Below, piece after piece: positions 56,649-64,000 of a stretch of 64,000 nucleotides of DNA. The stretch comes from Variovorax paradoxus B4 (GTDB lineage Bacteria > Pseudomonadota > Gammaproteobacteria > Burkholderiales > Burkholderiaceae_C), in the NCBI RefSeq assembly GCF_000463015.1, contig NC_022247.1, positions 5,641,501 to 5,705,500 on the forward strand. Reading direction: 5' to 3'. Position numbers and translations under genes: made by a program. Positions within the stretch are counted from its first letter, which is position 1, and each line of letters opens with the position of its first letter. The notes under the pieces were generated by a model that saw only the letters and a program-made list of their open reading frames with translations, was not told where the DNA came from and ran no database searches.

Positions 56649-58154
56649 TCAGAGCAGCGCCGCGAGCCGCCGGACCGCGCCGTCGATCTGCGATTCGCCG
56701 ATCAGGCCGTAGCCGAACGCAAGGCCGTTGGGCACGCCGGGTGCCTGCGGGTCCAGCGCGAAGCGCGACAGCGGCGGCAGCGTGATGCCCGCTGCCGCGG
56801 CGCGCTCGACCACCGTGTCGGCCCGCGTGTCGCCGCGCAGCCAGGCCGACAGGTGCAGCCCCGCGTTGGACGGAATCGCTTCGAGCCGGCCTGCGCCATG
56901 GCGCACCAGCGCTTGGAGCAAGGCCGTGCGGCGCGCGCCGTAGATCTTGCGCATCTTGCGGATGTGCCGCGCCAGGTGCCCTTCGGCAATGAAGGCGGCC
57001 AGCGCCTCCTGTTCCAGCACCGGGCCATGCCAGTCGGCCAGCTCGCGCGCACGCACCAGCGCCGCGCGCGCCCACGGCGGCGCGACCACGAAGCCGAGCC
57101 GCAGCGCGGGGAACAGGCTCTTCGAGAAGGTGCCGACATAGAAGACCGACTCGGCGCGGTCGAGCGTCTGCAGCGCGTCGAGCGGGCGGCCGGCGAAGCG
57201 GAATTCGCTGTCGTAGTCGTCCTCGATCACGACCGCATGGCGTGCGCGTGCGAAGGCCAGCAGCGCCGCGCGCCGCTGCGGCGACATCGCGACGCCGGTG
57301 GGGAACTGGTGCGAGGGCGTCACGCAGATCACGCGCGCCTCGGACGGCAGGCGGTCCACGCACAGGCCCTCGACATCGGTCGGCACGGCGACCACCTTGG
57401 CGCCCGCGGCCGTCATCGCCTCGCGCAGCGAGGGATAGAAGAGCTGCTCGACCGCGACCACCGTGCGCCCCGGCACAACGAGGATGCGCGAAAGCAGCCC
57501 GAAGGCCTGCTGCGCACCGGCCGTGACCACGATGTCGCCGGCGGTGCAGCCGACCGCGCGCGTGAACGACACGTGCTTTGCGATCGCCTCGCGCAATGCG
57601 GCCTGGCCTTGCGGGTCGGCGTAGTCGGCCGGCTCGCGCGCCAGGCGCCGCAGCGCGCGGTCGGACAGGCGGCGCCAGATGTCGAAGGGAAAGGCGCCGA
57701 TGTCGGGCAGGCCGACGCGGAAGTCGTCGCGCGACCGCTGGGGCTGCAGCGTGGGCGCGAGGTCGGCGCCGGGCACGTTCAGCGGTACCAGCCGCGGGTC
57801 GCGCCGGCCCGCCGCGCTTCCCGTGCGGGAAGGCCGGCCGCGGCGCGACGGCGGCAGCGTGTCGGCCACGTAAGTGCCGGCCCCGGGGCGCGCCAGCAGG
57901 TAGCCCTCGCTCAGCAGCAGGTCGTAGGCCGCGAGCATGGTGTTGCGCGACACGCCCAGGCGCTGCGCGAGCGCGCGCGTGGCGGGCAGGCGCGCGCCGG
58001 GCTGCAGCCGGCCGTCGAGGATGGCGACGCGCAGCTGACGGTGCAGCTCGCGCAGCAGATTGCGCGAGCCGGCGCCCGGCAGGCGGATGGCGAGCTCGAA
58101 AAAGTGGATCCATGAATCTTGCCAATTGTGGTTCTTTTGAAGAGCCGCCTGCAA
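56649..58154 (-). CDS. MocR/PdxR-type regulator (GntR HTH plus PLP aminotransferase domain)
   Basis: A 501-residue regulator with an N-terminal GntR-type HTH (LPATRALAQRLGVSRNTMLAAYDLLLSEGYLLARPGAGTYVA, residues about 60-100). The C-terminal type I aminotransferase domain binds PLP through Lys in VGTFSKSLFPALRLGFVV. MocR proteins sense a PLP adduct or PLP itself and control divergent genes. The start is TTG at 58154 because no ATG precedes the HTH. It is divergent from an MFS transporter with a 41-bp gap, which is probably its target. Confidence 0.87.
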   Translation of the reverse strand: MQAALQKNHNWQDSWIHFFELAIRLPGAGSRNLLRELHRQLRVAILDGRLQPGARLPATRALAQRLGVSRNTMLAAYDLLLSEGYLLARPGAGTYVADTLPPSRRGRPSRTGSAAGRRDPRLVPLNVPGADLAPTLQPQRSRDDFRVGLPDIGAFPFDIWRRLSDRALRRLAREPADYADPQGQAALREAIAKHVSFTRAVGCTAGDIVVTAGAQQAFGLLSRILVVPGRTVVAVEQLFYPSLREAMTAAGAKVVAVPTDVEGLCVDRLPSEARVICVTPSHQFPTGVAMSPQRRAALLAFARARHAVVIEDDYDSEFRFAGRPLDALQTLDRAESVFYVGTFSKSLFPALRLGFVVAPPWARAALVRARELADWHGPVLEQEALAAFIAEGHLARHIRKMRKIYGARRTALLQALVRHGAGRLEAIPSNAGLHLSAWLRGDTRADTVVERAAAAGITLPPLSRFALDPQAPGVPNGLAFGYGLIGESQIDGAVRRLAALL

Positions 58155-58195
58155 GCCTATTCTGAAGGCCTCAGCACGCTCACCGGAGTCCCGCC

Positions 58196-59443
58196 ATGAA
58201 CACCGATTCCAGCATTGCCCCGCAGCCGCAGCCCGCAGAACGCCTGCCCCTCGGCCTCGCCTGGCTCGCGCTCGGCGCCTTCGCCATCGGCACCGAAAGC
58301 TTCATGGTCGCCGGCCTGCTGCCGGCGCTGGCGGCCGACCTGCAAGTGAGCGCCACGCGCGCCGGGCAGCTGGTGCTGCTGTTCGCGCTGAGCTACGCCA
58401 TCGGCTCACCGCCGATGGCCGCGCTGTGCGCACGCTTCGGCCGGCGGCCCCTTTTGATCGCCAGCCTCGCGGCCTTCTCGGGCCTCACGCTGGCCGCCTC
58501 GATGGCGCAGGGATTCGCCCAGCTGGCGCTGGCGCGGGTTGCGCTGGGCCTGGTGGCGGGCGTGTTCCTGCCGACCGCGAGCGCAGTGGCGGCGGCCATG
58601 GTGTCGCCGGCGCTGCGCGGCCGGGCGCTCGCCATCGTGACCGGCGGCGGTACGGTGGCGGTCGCGCTCGGCGTGCCGCTGGGCGCCTGGATCGCGGGCT
58701 GGGGCGGCTGGCGCACGGCCTACCTGCTGATCGCCGCAGTGGCGGCGCTGGCGACCTGGGGCCTGGCCATCGGTTTGCCGCGCGGCCGGGCACCGGCATC
58801 GGCCGCCGCGCGCAGCATGCCGTCCTTCTCGGTGACCCGCGAACCCGGCGTGCTGCCGGCGCTGCTGACCACCACGCTGTGGGCCACCGGCGGCTTCAGC
58901 TTCTACACCTACATCGCGCTGTTCCTGGCGGGCACGCTGGGCTTCGGCGCAGAGGGCGTGAGCGCCGTGTTCTGCGCCATCGGGGTGGCGGCCGCCATCG
59001 GCACCGCGGCCGGCGGGTGGGCCACCGACCGCTTCGGTGCCGATCGCGTGGCGCAGGGCTTCGCGCTGATGCTGGTGCTGATCCTGGGCGGGCTCTCGTT
59101 CTCGGCGCAGATGCTGCCGCGCGGCCTGGCGCTGCCGCTGGTCGTCGGGCTGTCGGCGCTCTGGGGCTTCGCGGGCTGGGGCTTCGGCCCGGCGCAGGCG
59201 GTGCGGCTGATCCGGCTGGCGCCGGACCGCGCGCCGATGACGCTGTCGCTCAACGCCTCGGCGGTCTACCTCGGCATCGCGGCAGGCTCGGCGCTGGGCG
59301 GCGCGGTGATCGAACTGGTCGGCGTGAGCGCAGTGGGCTGGGTCGGCGCAGCCTGCCAGCTCACGGGACTGGGCCTGATGTTGCGCACAGCCCACAAGTC
59401 GCGGGCCGCGCTTTCATCGTCGACATCACCGCTGACGGCCTGA
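58196..59443 (+). CDS. MFS transporter, drug/sugar efflux type (DHA1, AraJ-like)
   Basis: A 415-residue 12-helix major facilitator. The motif A-like loop is PPMAALCARFGRRPLLIASLA between helices 2 and 3, with SESFMVAGLLPALAADLQVS-type helix 1 and ARVALGLVAGVFLPTASAVAAAM in helices 4-5. The family exports arabinose, purines or drugs. It is divergent from the MocR gene and probably regulated by it. The next 389 bp contain the leader of the infA operon. Confidence 0.88.
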   Translation: MNTDSSIAPQPQPAERLPLGLAWLALGAFAIGTESFMVAGLLPALAADLQVSATRAGQLVLLFALSYAIGSPPMAALCARFGRRPLLIASLAAFSGLTLAASMAQGFAQLALARVALGLVAGVFLPTASAVAAAMVSPALRGRALAIVTGGGTVAVALGVPLGAWIAGWGGWRTAYLLIAAVAALATWGLAIGLPRGRAPASAAARSMPSFSVTREPGVLPALLTTTLWATGGFSFYTYIALFLAGTLGFGAEGVSAVFCAIGVAAAIGTAAGGWATDRFGADRVAQGFALMLVLILGGLSFSAQMLPRGLALPLVVGLSALWGFAGWGFGPAQAVRLIRLAPDRAPMTLSLNASAVYLGIAAGSALGGAVIELVGVSAVGWVGAACQLTGLGLMLRTAHKSRAALSSSTSPLTA

Positions 59444-59832
59444 CAGCACCATGTTTCGCTATGTTTTCAATAGCAAGCATCGCAGGAGCGACCGTCCCTT
59501 GCGGCACGATCCTGCCCGGGCTCGCTTTTAAGACGAGCAACTGTCATGCCCGTCAAGCTATAATGGCGGGTTCGTTTCGATACCACGACGAAGCACTTCG
59601 TCCTTACGCCGGCTGACCTGTACTGTCCCTTGGATTTTTCAGGCCCCTTCACTTTCAGCCGGCTTCACAGTGTGTTGGAGCGCCAGACCGGGCGCCCATG
59701 ATTGCCACCACTGCCTTCGTTCTTGTTGAAGCGAATAGCGCGTCCGCCGCGCCATTCCGGCCGGCCCACGCCCGTTTTCAATTATTTTTTCGGCATTTTG
59801 CGCACACTTCTTGCGCACGGTGCCAAGGCTTC
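59444..59832 (+). other. Promoter and long structured leader of the infA-dbpA region (389 bp, no gene)
   Basis: A consensus TATAAT lies at 59559-59564, with no clear -35. Downstream, several inverted repeats are visible: ACGAAG/CTTCGT at 59588-59601, GCCGGCTGA/TCAGCCGGC at 59608-59616 and 59655-59663 with CCTG/CAGG nested inside, and GCGCC/GGCGC at 59680-59695, followed near the end by a T-run (about 59784-59790). The transcript leader would be about 260 nt, unusually long. An upstream frame from 59698 is open but looks non-coding. A cold-shock-type or autoregulatory leader is likely. Confidence 0.55.
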
Positions 59833-60093
59833 ATGGACATCATTCAACACAGTATCGCGGTGGGCAAGTACCTTGTTTCCCCGCTCATTCGCCACCAGGA
59901 CGACGGCAATTTCGCCGCGTCCGTCTCGATCCGCTCCGGCCGGGGCAGCGGCATGCACGACCGCGTGATGCGTTTCACGCCGCGCTTTGCCAGCCACGCC
60001 GCCGCGGCGCGCTATGCCGTCGCCCAGGGCCTCGGCTGGGTGCGCGAACGCCACCCCCGCCGTGCGCCGCTCGCCTTGCCGTGCGCGGGCTGA
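59833..60093 (+). CDS. Small conserved hypothetical protein upstream of infA (86 aa)
   Basis: An 86-residue protein starting MDIIQHSIAVGKYLVSPLIRHQDDGNFAASVSIRSGRG. The first half looks like three short beta strands; the second half (DRVMRFTPRFASHAAAARYAVAQGLGWV) suggests helices with a basic face. It lies between the long structured leader and infA. The upstream frame from 59698 adds an unlikely extension through the leader. Homologues near infA in other Comamonadaceae are expected from the conserved look of the sequence, but function is unknown; a cold-shock or nucleic-acid role is only a guess. Confidence 0.65.
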   Translation: MDIIQHSIAVGKYLVSPLIRHQDDGNFAASVSIRSGRGSGMHDRVMRFTPRFASHAAAARYAVAQGLGWVRERHPRRAPLALPCAG

Positions 60094-60154
60094 AACAATC
60101 ACGCCCATCTTCATCTCCAACACACATCGAACGAGAATTCAGAGGTAATCACCC

Positions 60155-60427
60155 ATGCCCAAGGAAGAACTGATCGAAATGAACGGCGCAGTGACCGAAG
60201 TCCTGCCCGACTCGCGCTACCGCGTGACGCTCGACAACGGCCATCAGCTGATCGCCTACAGCGGCGGCAAGATGCGCAAGCACCACATCCGCATCCTGGC
60301 GGGTGACAAGGTGTCGCTCGAACTCTCGCCCTACGACCTGACCAAGGGCCGTATCACCTTCCGCCACCTGGAGCGTCGCGGCCCGCCGCCGACCAACTCC
60401 GGCAACAACAACGCACCTCGCCGCTGA
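60155..60427 (+). CDS. infA: Translation initiation factor IF-1
   Basis: IF-1, 90 residues, binds the ribosomal A site during initiation. The OB-fold is intact: [68 protein letters not shown]. It is longer than the 72-residue E. coli protein because of a Pro/Asn/Arg tail of about 17 residues ([19 protein letters not shown]). Burkholderiales often have two infA genes; this one is next to dbpA rather than in the ribosomal-protein operon, so it is probably the accessory copy. GAGGT before the ATG gives a ribosome site. Confidence 0.93.
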   Translation: MPKEELIEMNGAVTEVLPDSRYRVTLDNGHQLIAYSGGKMRKHHIRILAGDKVSLELSPYDLTKGRITFRHLERRGPPPTNSGNNNAPRR

Positions 60428-60442
60428 TCCGCGACGGACGAA

Positions 60443-60490
60443 GGGCCTTGGCAAGCGCCCCGCGGCGGGCGCTTGGCGAGGCCTTTGTTT
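60443..60490 (+). terminator. Terminator/attenuator between infA and dbpA
   Basis: CAAGCGCCC at 60452-60460 pairs with GGGCGCTTG at 60467-60475; the outer GGCCT and AGGCC extend the hairpin imperfectly, followed by TTTGTTTTTG (60484-60493). Confidence 0.75.
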
Positions 60491-60517
60491 TTGTTGCGGC
60501 CGTTCGGCTGCAAAACG

Positions 60518-61954
<1,437 letters not shown>

Positions 61955-62053
61955 AAGAAACCCTGTCATGCCGGTTGCTTCGGCTTCTGGCAGGCAAAAT
62001 CCCCGCTGTGGCCTAATTGAGCCTCGAACATCACTTTTTTACCCGAGCTTTTC

Positions 62054-62224
62054 ATGCCCAAGAAAATTCGTACCGAAGCCGACCGCGTTGCCACCCCGAA
62101 GCCGACGCCCATGCCCGGCTACGCCCTGACCAAGTCCGGTGGCGGCCAGAAGGTCAGCCTGGAACGCGGCACCGCCACGCGCAGCAAGAAGAACCCCGGC
62201 AAGCGCGCCAAGAAGGGCGGCTGA
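62054..62224 (+). CDS. Small basic conserved protein (56 aa)
   Basis: MPKKIRTEADRVATPKP... with 12-13 Lys/Arg residues, Thr/Gly-rich middle and a strongly basic C terminus (RSKKNPGKRAKKGG). No signal peptide or membrane segment. The basic profile resembles RNA-binding or nucleoid-associated tails. The start has no textbook Shine-Dalgarno but CGAGCTTTTC precedes it. It lies 99 bp after dbpA and is followed by a strong terminator, so it is probably an independent short transcript. Function unknown. Confidence 0.65.
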   Translation: MPKKIRTEADRVATPKPTPMPGYALTKSGGGQKVSLERGTATRSKKNPGKRAKKGG

Positions 62225-62257
62225 TCCAGCCCCCGCAGGCTCGCAAGAGCCACGACG

Positions 62258-62279
62258 AACGCGCCCTCGGGCGCGTTTT
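62258..62279 (+). terminator. Rho-independent terminator
   Basis: AACGCGCCC-TC-GGGCGCGTT hairpin (62258-62277) followed by TT; it ends the small basic protein gene. Confidence 0.8.
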
Positions 62280-62310
62280 GTCATTGGGACAGCCATCAAT
62301 CCAATCCGCG

Positions 62311-62631
62311 ATGTCCGACGACAACCAGATCTTCATTCCGCCCTCGTTCTTCGCGGTCTACAGCGATGCGCGCCAGCGCCTCTCGGAGCCGATCGGCGTG
62401 GTGCGCGAACGCTACGAGATCTGCGAAGACCTCGCCAGCCACCTCGTGGGCCACGCGCAGATCCAGCACCACACCGAGGTGCCGATCGAGAGCGAGATCC
62501 TGCGGCGCATCCATGCCGGGCTCGCCACGCCCGAGGCCGGCGTGTCGGCGGCCGAGGCCGGCTGGATCGTGCAGCGGCTGGCCGAGCTGCTGGGCTGGCC
62601 CGGGCCCGAACCGGCGCCGGCCGAAGACTGA
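62311..62631 (+). CDS. Conserved hypothetical protein (106 aa)
   Basis: A 106-residue, mostly helical acidic protein starting MSDDNQIFIPPSFFAVYSDARQRLSEPIGVVRERYEICEDLASHLVGHAQ. No known motif or signal is recognised. The region RERYEICEDLASHLV is amphipathic and could form a helical bundle. It follows a terminator by 31 bases, so it probably has its own promoter, and ends 18 bp before the convergent desaturase gene. A regulator or small adaptor is possible but unsupported. Confidence 0.65.
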   Translation: MSDDNQIFIPPSFFAVYSDARQRLSEPIGVVRERYEICEDLASHLVGHAQIQHHTEVPIESEILRRIHAGLATPEAGVSAAEAGWIVQRLAELLGWPGPEPAPAED

Positions 62632-62649
62632 GGCAACGCCCGCGATCCG

Positions 62650-63582
62650 CTAGGCGGCCGGGGCCGAGGCGGCGCGCTTCAGCAGGCTCAGGTAGCCGGG
62701 CTGCACTTCCATGCGCGCGGTGGCGCCCCGGCGCAGCAGCAGGCGGTGCGCCTTCGGCAGGCGCCAGCAGGGCAGGCTGGTGAACATGTGGTGCTCGCAG
62801 TGGTAGTTGACCCAGTAGGGCGCCACCAGCGCGCGCTCGCACCAGCCGGCGTGCGTGGTGCGCGCCTGGCGCAGCGGATCGGCCTCGTTCTGCGCCACCA
62901 GCGCATGCTCGGCGATGTTGCGCACGCGGCTCACGAGCGGCAGCCAGGTGGCCATCGGCAGCAGCCACATCAGGAGCCACGCCCACCCGTACCCGGCCAG
63001 CGCGAAGGCCAGGAAGCCGAGCCCGTTGCCGACGAGGAAGCGCCTGTCTTTCGCCAGTTCCCGCCCCAATGCCTTCCAGGCCGATTCGCCGGGTGCGCGA
63101 TGGCGGATGCCCTCGGCAATGTGGCCGAAGCGCTGCTTGTAGAAGGTCTGGCCGCTCAGGTCGCGCACGACCTTGCGCCACATCGAATCGCGCGTGATCG
63201 GGAAGGGCGCGGACAGCACGAGGTCCGGGTCCCCGGTCTGCTGCACGAAGCGGTGGTGCTGCAGGTGATAGGGCCGGTAGTCGCGCAGCGTGGACGAGCA
63301 CAGCCAGTGGCCCACCCAGTCGTTGACCCTGCGGCTGCGGTGCAGGCCCGCATGCGCCGCATCGTGCATGAGGATGAAGAGCCCCAGCTGCCGCGCGCCG
63401 ACGATCGGCACCATGAGCGGCACGGTCCACGGCCAGACGATGCCCACGAGCATCGCGGCGCCGATGACGCCCCAGCAGTGCGCCACCAGCCACAGGCCCT
63501 TCCATGAAGAGCGGGTGGTGAGCGACTGCCACTCTTCGGTGGTGAAGAAGTCCTCGGGTTGGGCGCGGGGTGCGACGGCCAT
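62650..63582 (-). CDS. Membrane fatty acid desaturase/hydroxylase
   Basis: A 310-residue integral membrane desaturase (PF00487) with four or more helices. The three His boxes that bind the di-iron centre are HDAAHAGLH, HLQHHRF and HCEHHMF. Also seen: TFYKQRFGHIAEGIRHRAPGES. It introduces a double bond or hydroxyl into acyl chains of membrane lipids, using an electron donor such as ferredoxin. The start (MAVAPRAQPEDFFTTEEWQ) is the only ATG close upstream. It is convergent with the hypothetical gene at 62311. Confidence 0.9.
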   Translation of the reverse strand: MAVAPRAQPEDFFTTEEWQSLTTRSSWKGLWLVAHCWGVIGAAMLVGIVWPWTVPLMVPIVGARQLGLFILMHDAAHAGLHRSRRVNDWVGHWLCSSTLRDYRPYHLQHHRFVQQTGDPDLVLSAPFPITRDSMWRKVVRDLSGQTFYKQRFGHIAEGIRHRAPGESAWKALGRELAKDRRFLVGNGLGFLAFALAGYGWAWLLMWLLPMATWLPLVSRVRNIAEHALVAQNEADPLRQARTTHAGWCERALVAPYWVNYHCEHHMFTSLPCWRLPKAHRLLLRRGATARMEVQPGYLSLLKRAASAPAA

Positions 63583-63654
63583 CGGGCCAGTATGCGCCGA
63601 AGGCCGCGCCGGATCACGCGTAGTTCCCCGGTGCAGCGGACGAGGCCCTTCGGC

Positions 63655-64000
63655 CTATTTGTCGATGATCTTGCGGGCGAAAAGCTCGAGGTAGTCCATC
63701 AGGCGGTTGGCGCCGGCAATCGCGGCCGCCTCGTCGCCGGTCGCGATGCCCTGCGCCAGCTCGAGGTGCGCATTCGCGCCTTCCACGATCTCGCCTTCAT
63801 GCTGGTACGCGTACCAGAAGCGCCGGCACTGAACGATGAGCGGGGTCACCGCCTTCACCGCCGAATCGTTGTGGCTCGCCTGGTGATTGACGAAGTCGAG
63901 CGCGCGGTCGGCCTGCATGTAGTCGTTCAGGTCGCCGCGGTGGGCGGCCTTCACCATCAGCTCGGCGCAGCGCACGATCTCCTTGCGCTGCAGCGCGGTG
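63655..64000 (-). CDS. GntR-family regulator, FCD ligand-binding domain, partial
   Basis: The C-terminal 115 residues of a GntR/FadR-type regulator; the N-terminal HTH lies beyond the right edge. The FCD helices are visible: LQRKEIVRCAELMVKAAHRGD, DRALDFVNHQASHNDSAVKAV (metal/ligand region), and GEIVEGANAHLELAQGIATGDEAAAIAGANRLMDYLELFARKIID. Such regulators sense carboxylates or acyl compounds and control catabolic genes. The start is not in the window. Confidence 0.85.
   Translation of the reverse strand, partial: TALQRKEIVRCAELMVKAAHRGDLNDYMQADRALDFVNHQASHNDSAVKAVTPLIVQCRRFWYAYQHEGEIVEGANAHLELAQGIATGDEAAAIAGANRLMDYLELFARKIIDK

Overview
The window looks like a chromosomal segment of a high-GC betaproteobacterium, most likely Burkholderiales/Comamonadaceae and Variovorax-like. 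This is inferred from the strong GC bias at third codon positions, orphan Bug/TctC-type binding proteins, a topoisomerase III with a C-terminal SWIB domain, a 90-residue IF-1 with a basic tail, and the recA-recX, sucCD and birA neighbourhoods. No rRNA, tRNA, CRISPR array, prophage or replication origin was seen. The left edge cuts a terC-family gene and the right edge cuts a GntR/FCD regulator.

Layout. (1) 1-3.5 kb: TerC remnant, hypothetical protein, small holin-like membrane protein, BepA-like M48 protease, moaC. (2) 3.5-14.9 kb: type IV pilus block. A PglL-like ligase diverges from pilE-fimT-pilV-[IS110]-pilW-pilX-pilY1, which ends with a TonB-like gene. An IS110-family element of about 1.47 kb sits exactly at the pilV stop/pilW start junction. 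Its non-coding left end contains short stretches resembling its own insertion site, as expected of a bridge RNA. (3) 15-32.3 kb: an AT-richer glycan cluster on the minus strand. In transcription order it reads pilA, a second PglL-like ligase, wbpM, wbpA, wbpB, wbpD, wbpE, wzx, three glycosyltransferases interleaved with three methyltransferases, a DegT aminotransferase and a PglC-like phosphoglycosyl transferase. (4) 32.5-37.9 kb: a signalling operon of TerC, PP2C phosphatase, tandem-FHA protein, CHASE2 adenylate cyclase and metallo-beta-lactamase-fold cyclic nucleotide phosphodiesterase, directly upstream of pilA. (5) 38-47.3 kb: sucCD, argC, recX-recA, a MarR regulator, a TctD/TctE-like two-component system, a small membrane protein, birA and a SET-domain protein. 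(6) 47.4-64 kb: SWIB-tailed topoisomerase III, two Bug binding proteins with a LysR regulator, an N-formylglutamate amidohydrolase-like enzyme, a class I glutamine amidotransferase, a sugar phosphate isomerase, a MocR/MFS divergent pair, infA-dbpA behind a long structured leader, two small proteins, a fatty acid desaturase and the GntR fragment.

How the parts fit (inference). Regions 2-4 form a type IV pilus and pilin-glycosylation neighbourhood. UDP-GlcNAc-derived sugars (WbpA/B/E/D; WbpM plus DegT aminotransferase) would be built on undecaprenyl phosphate from the PglC-like transferase, extended and methylated, flipped by Wzx, and moved to protein by one or both PglL-like ligases, each of which lies beside a pilin gene. 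Coupled cAMP synthesis and breakdown genes directly upstream of pilA, and a sigma-54-like pilA promoter, suggest how pilus output could be controlled. The clearest unusual items are the putative IS110 bridge RNA with site-matching segments, the signalling operon beside pilA, and a 37-bp alternating purine-pyrimidine tract between the SET-domain gene and the topoisomerase III gene.
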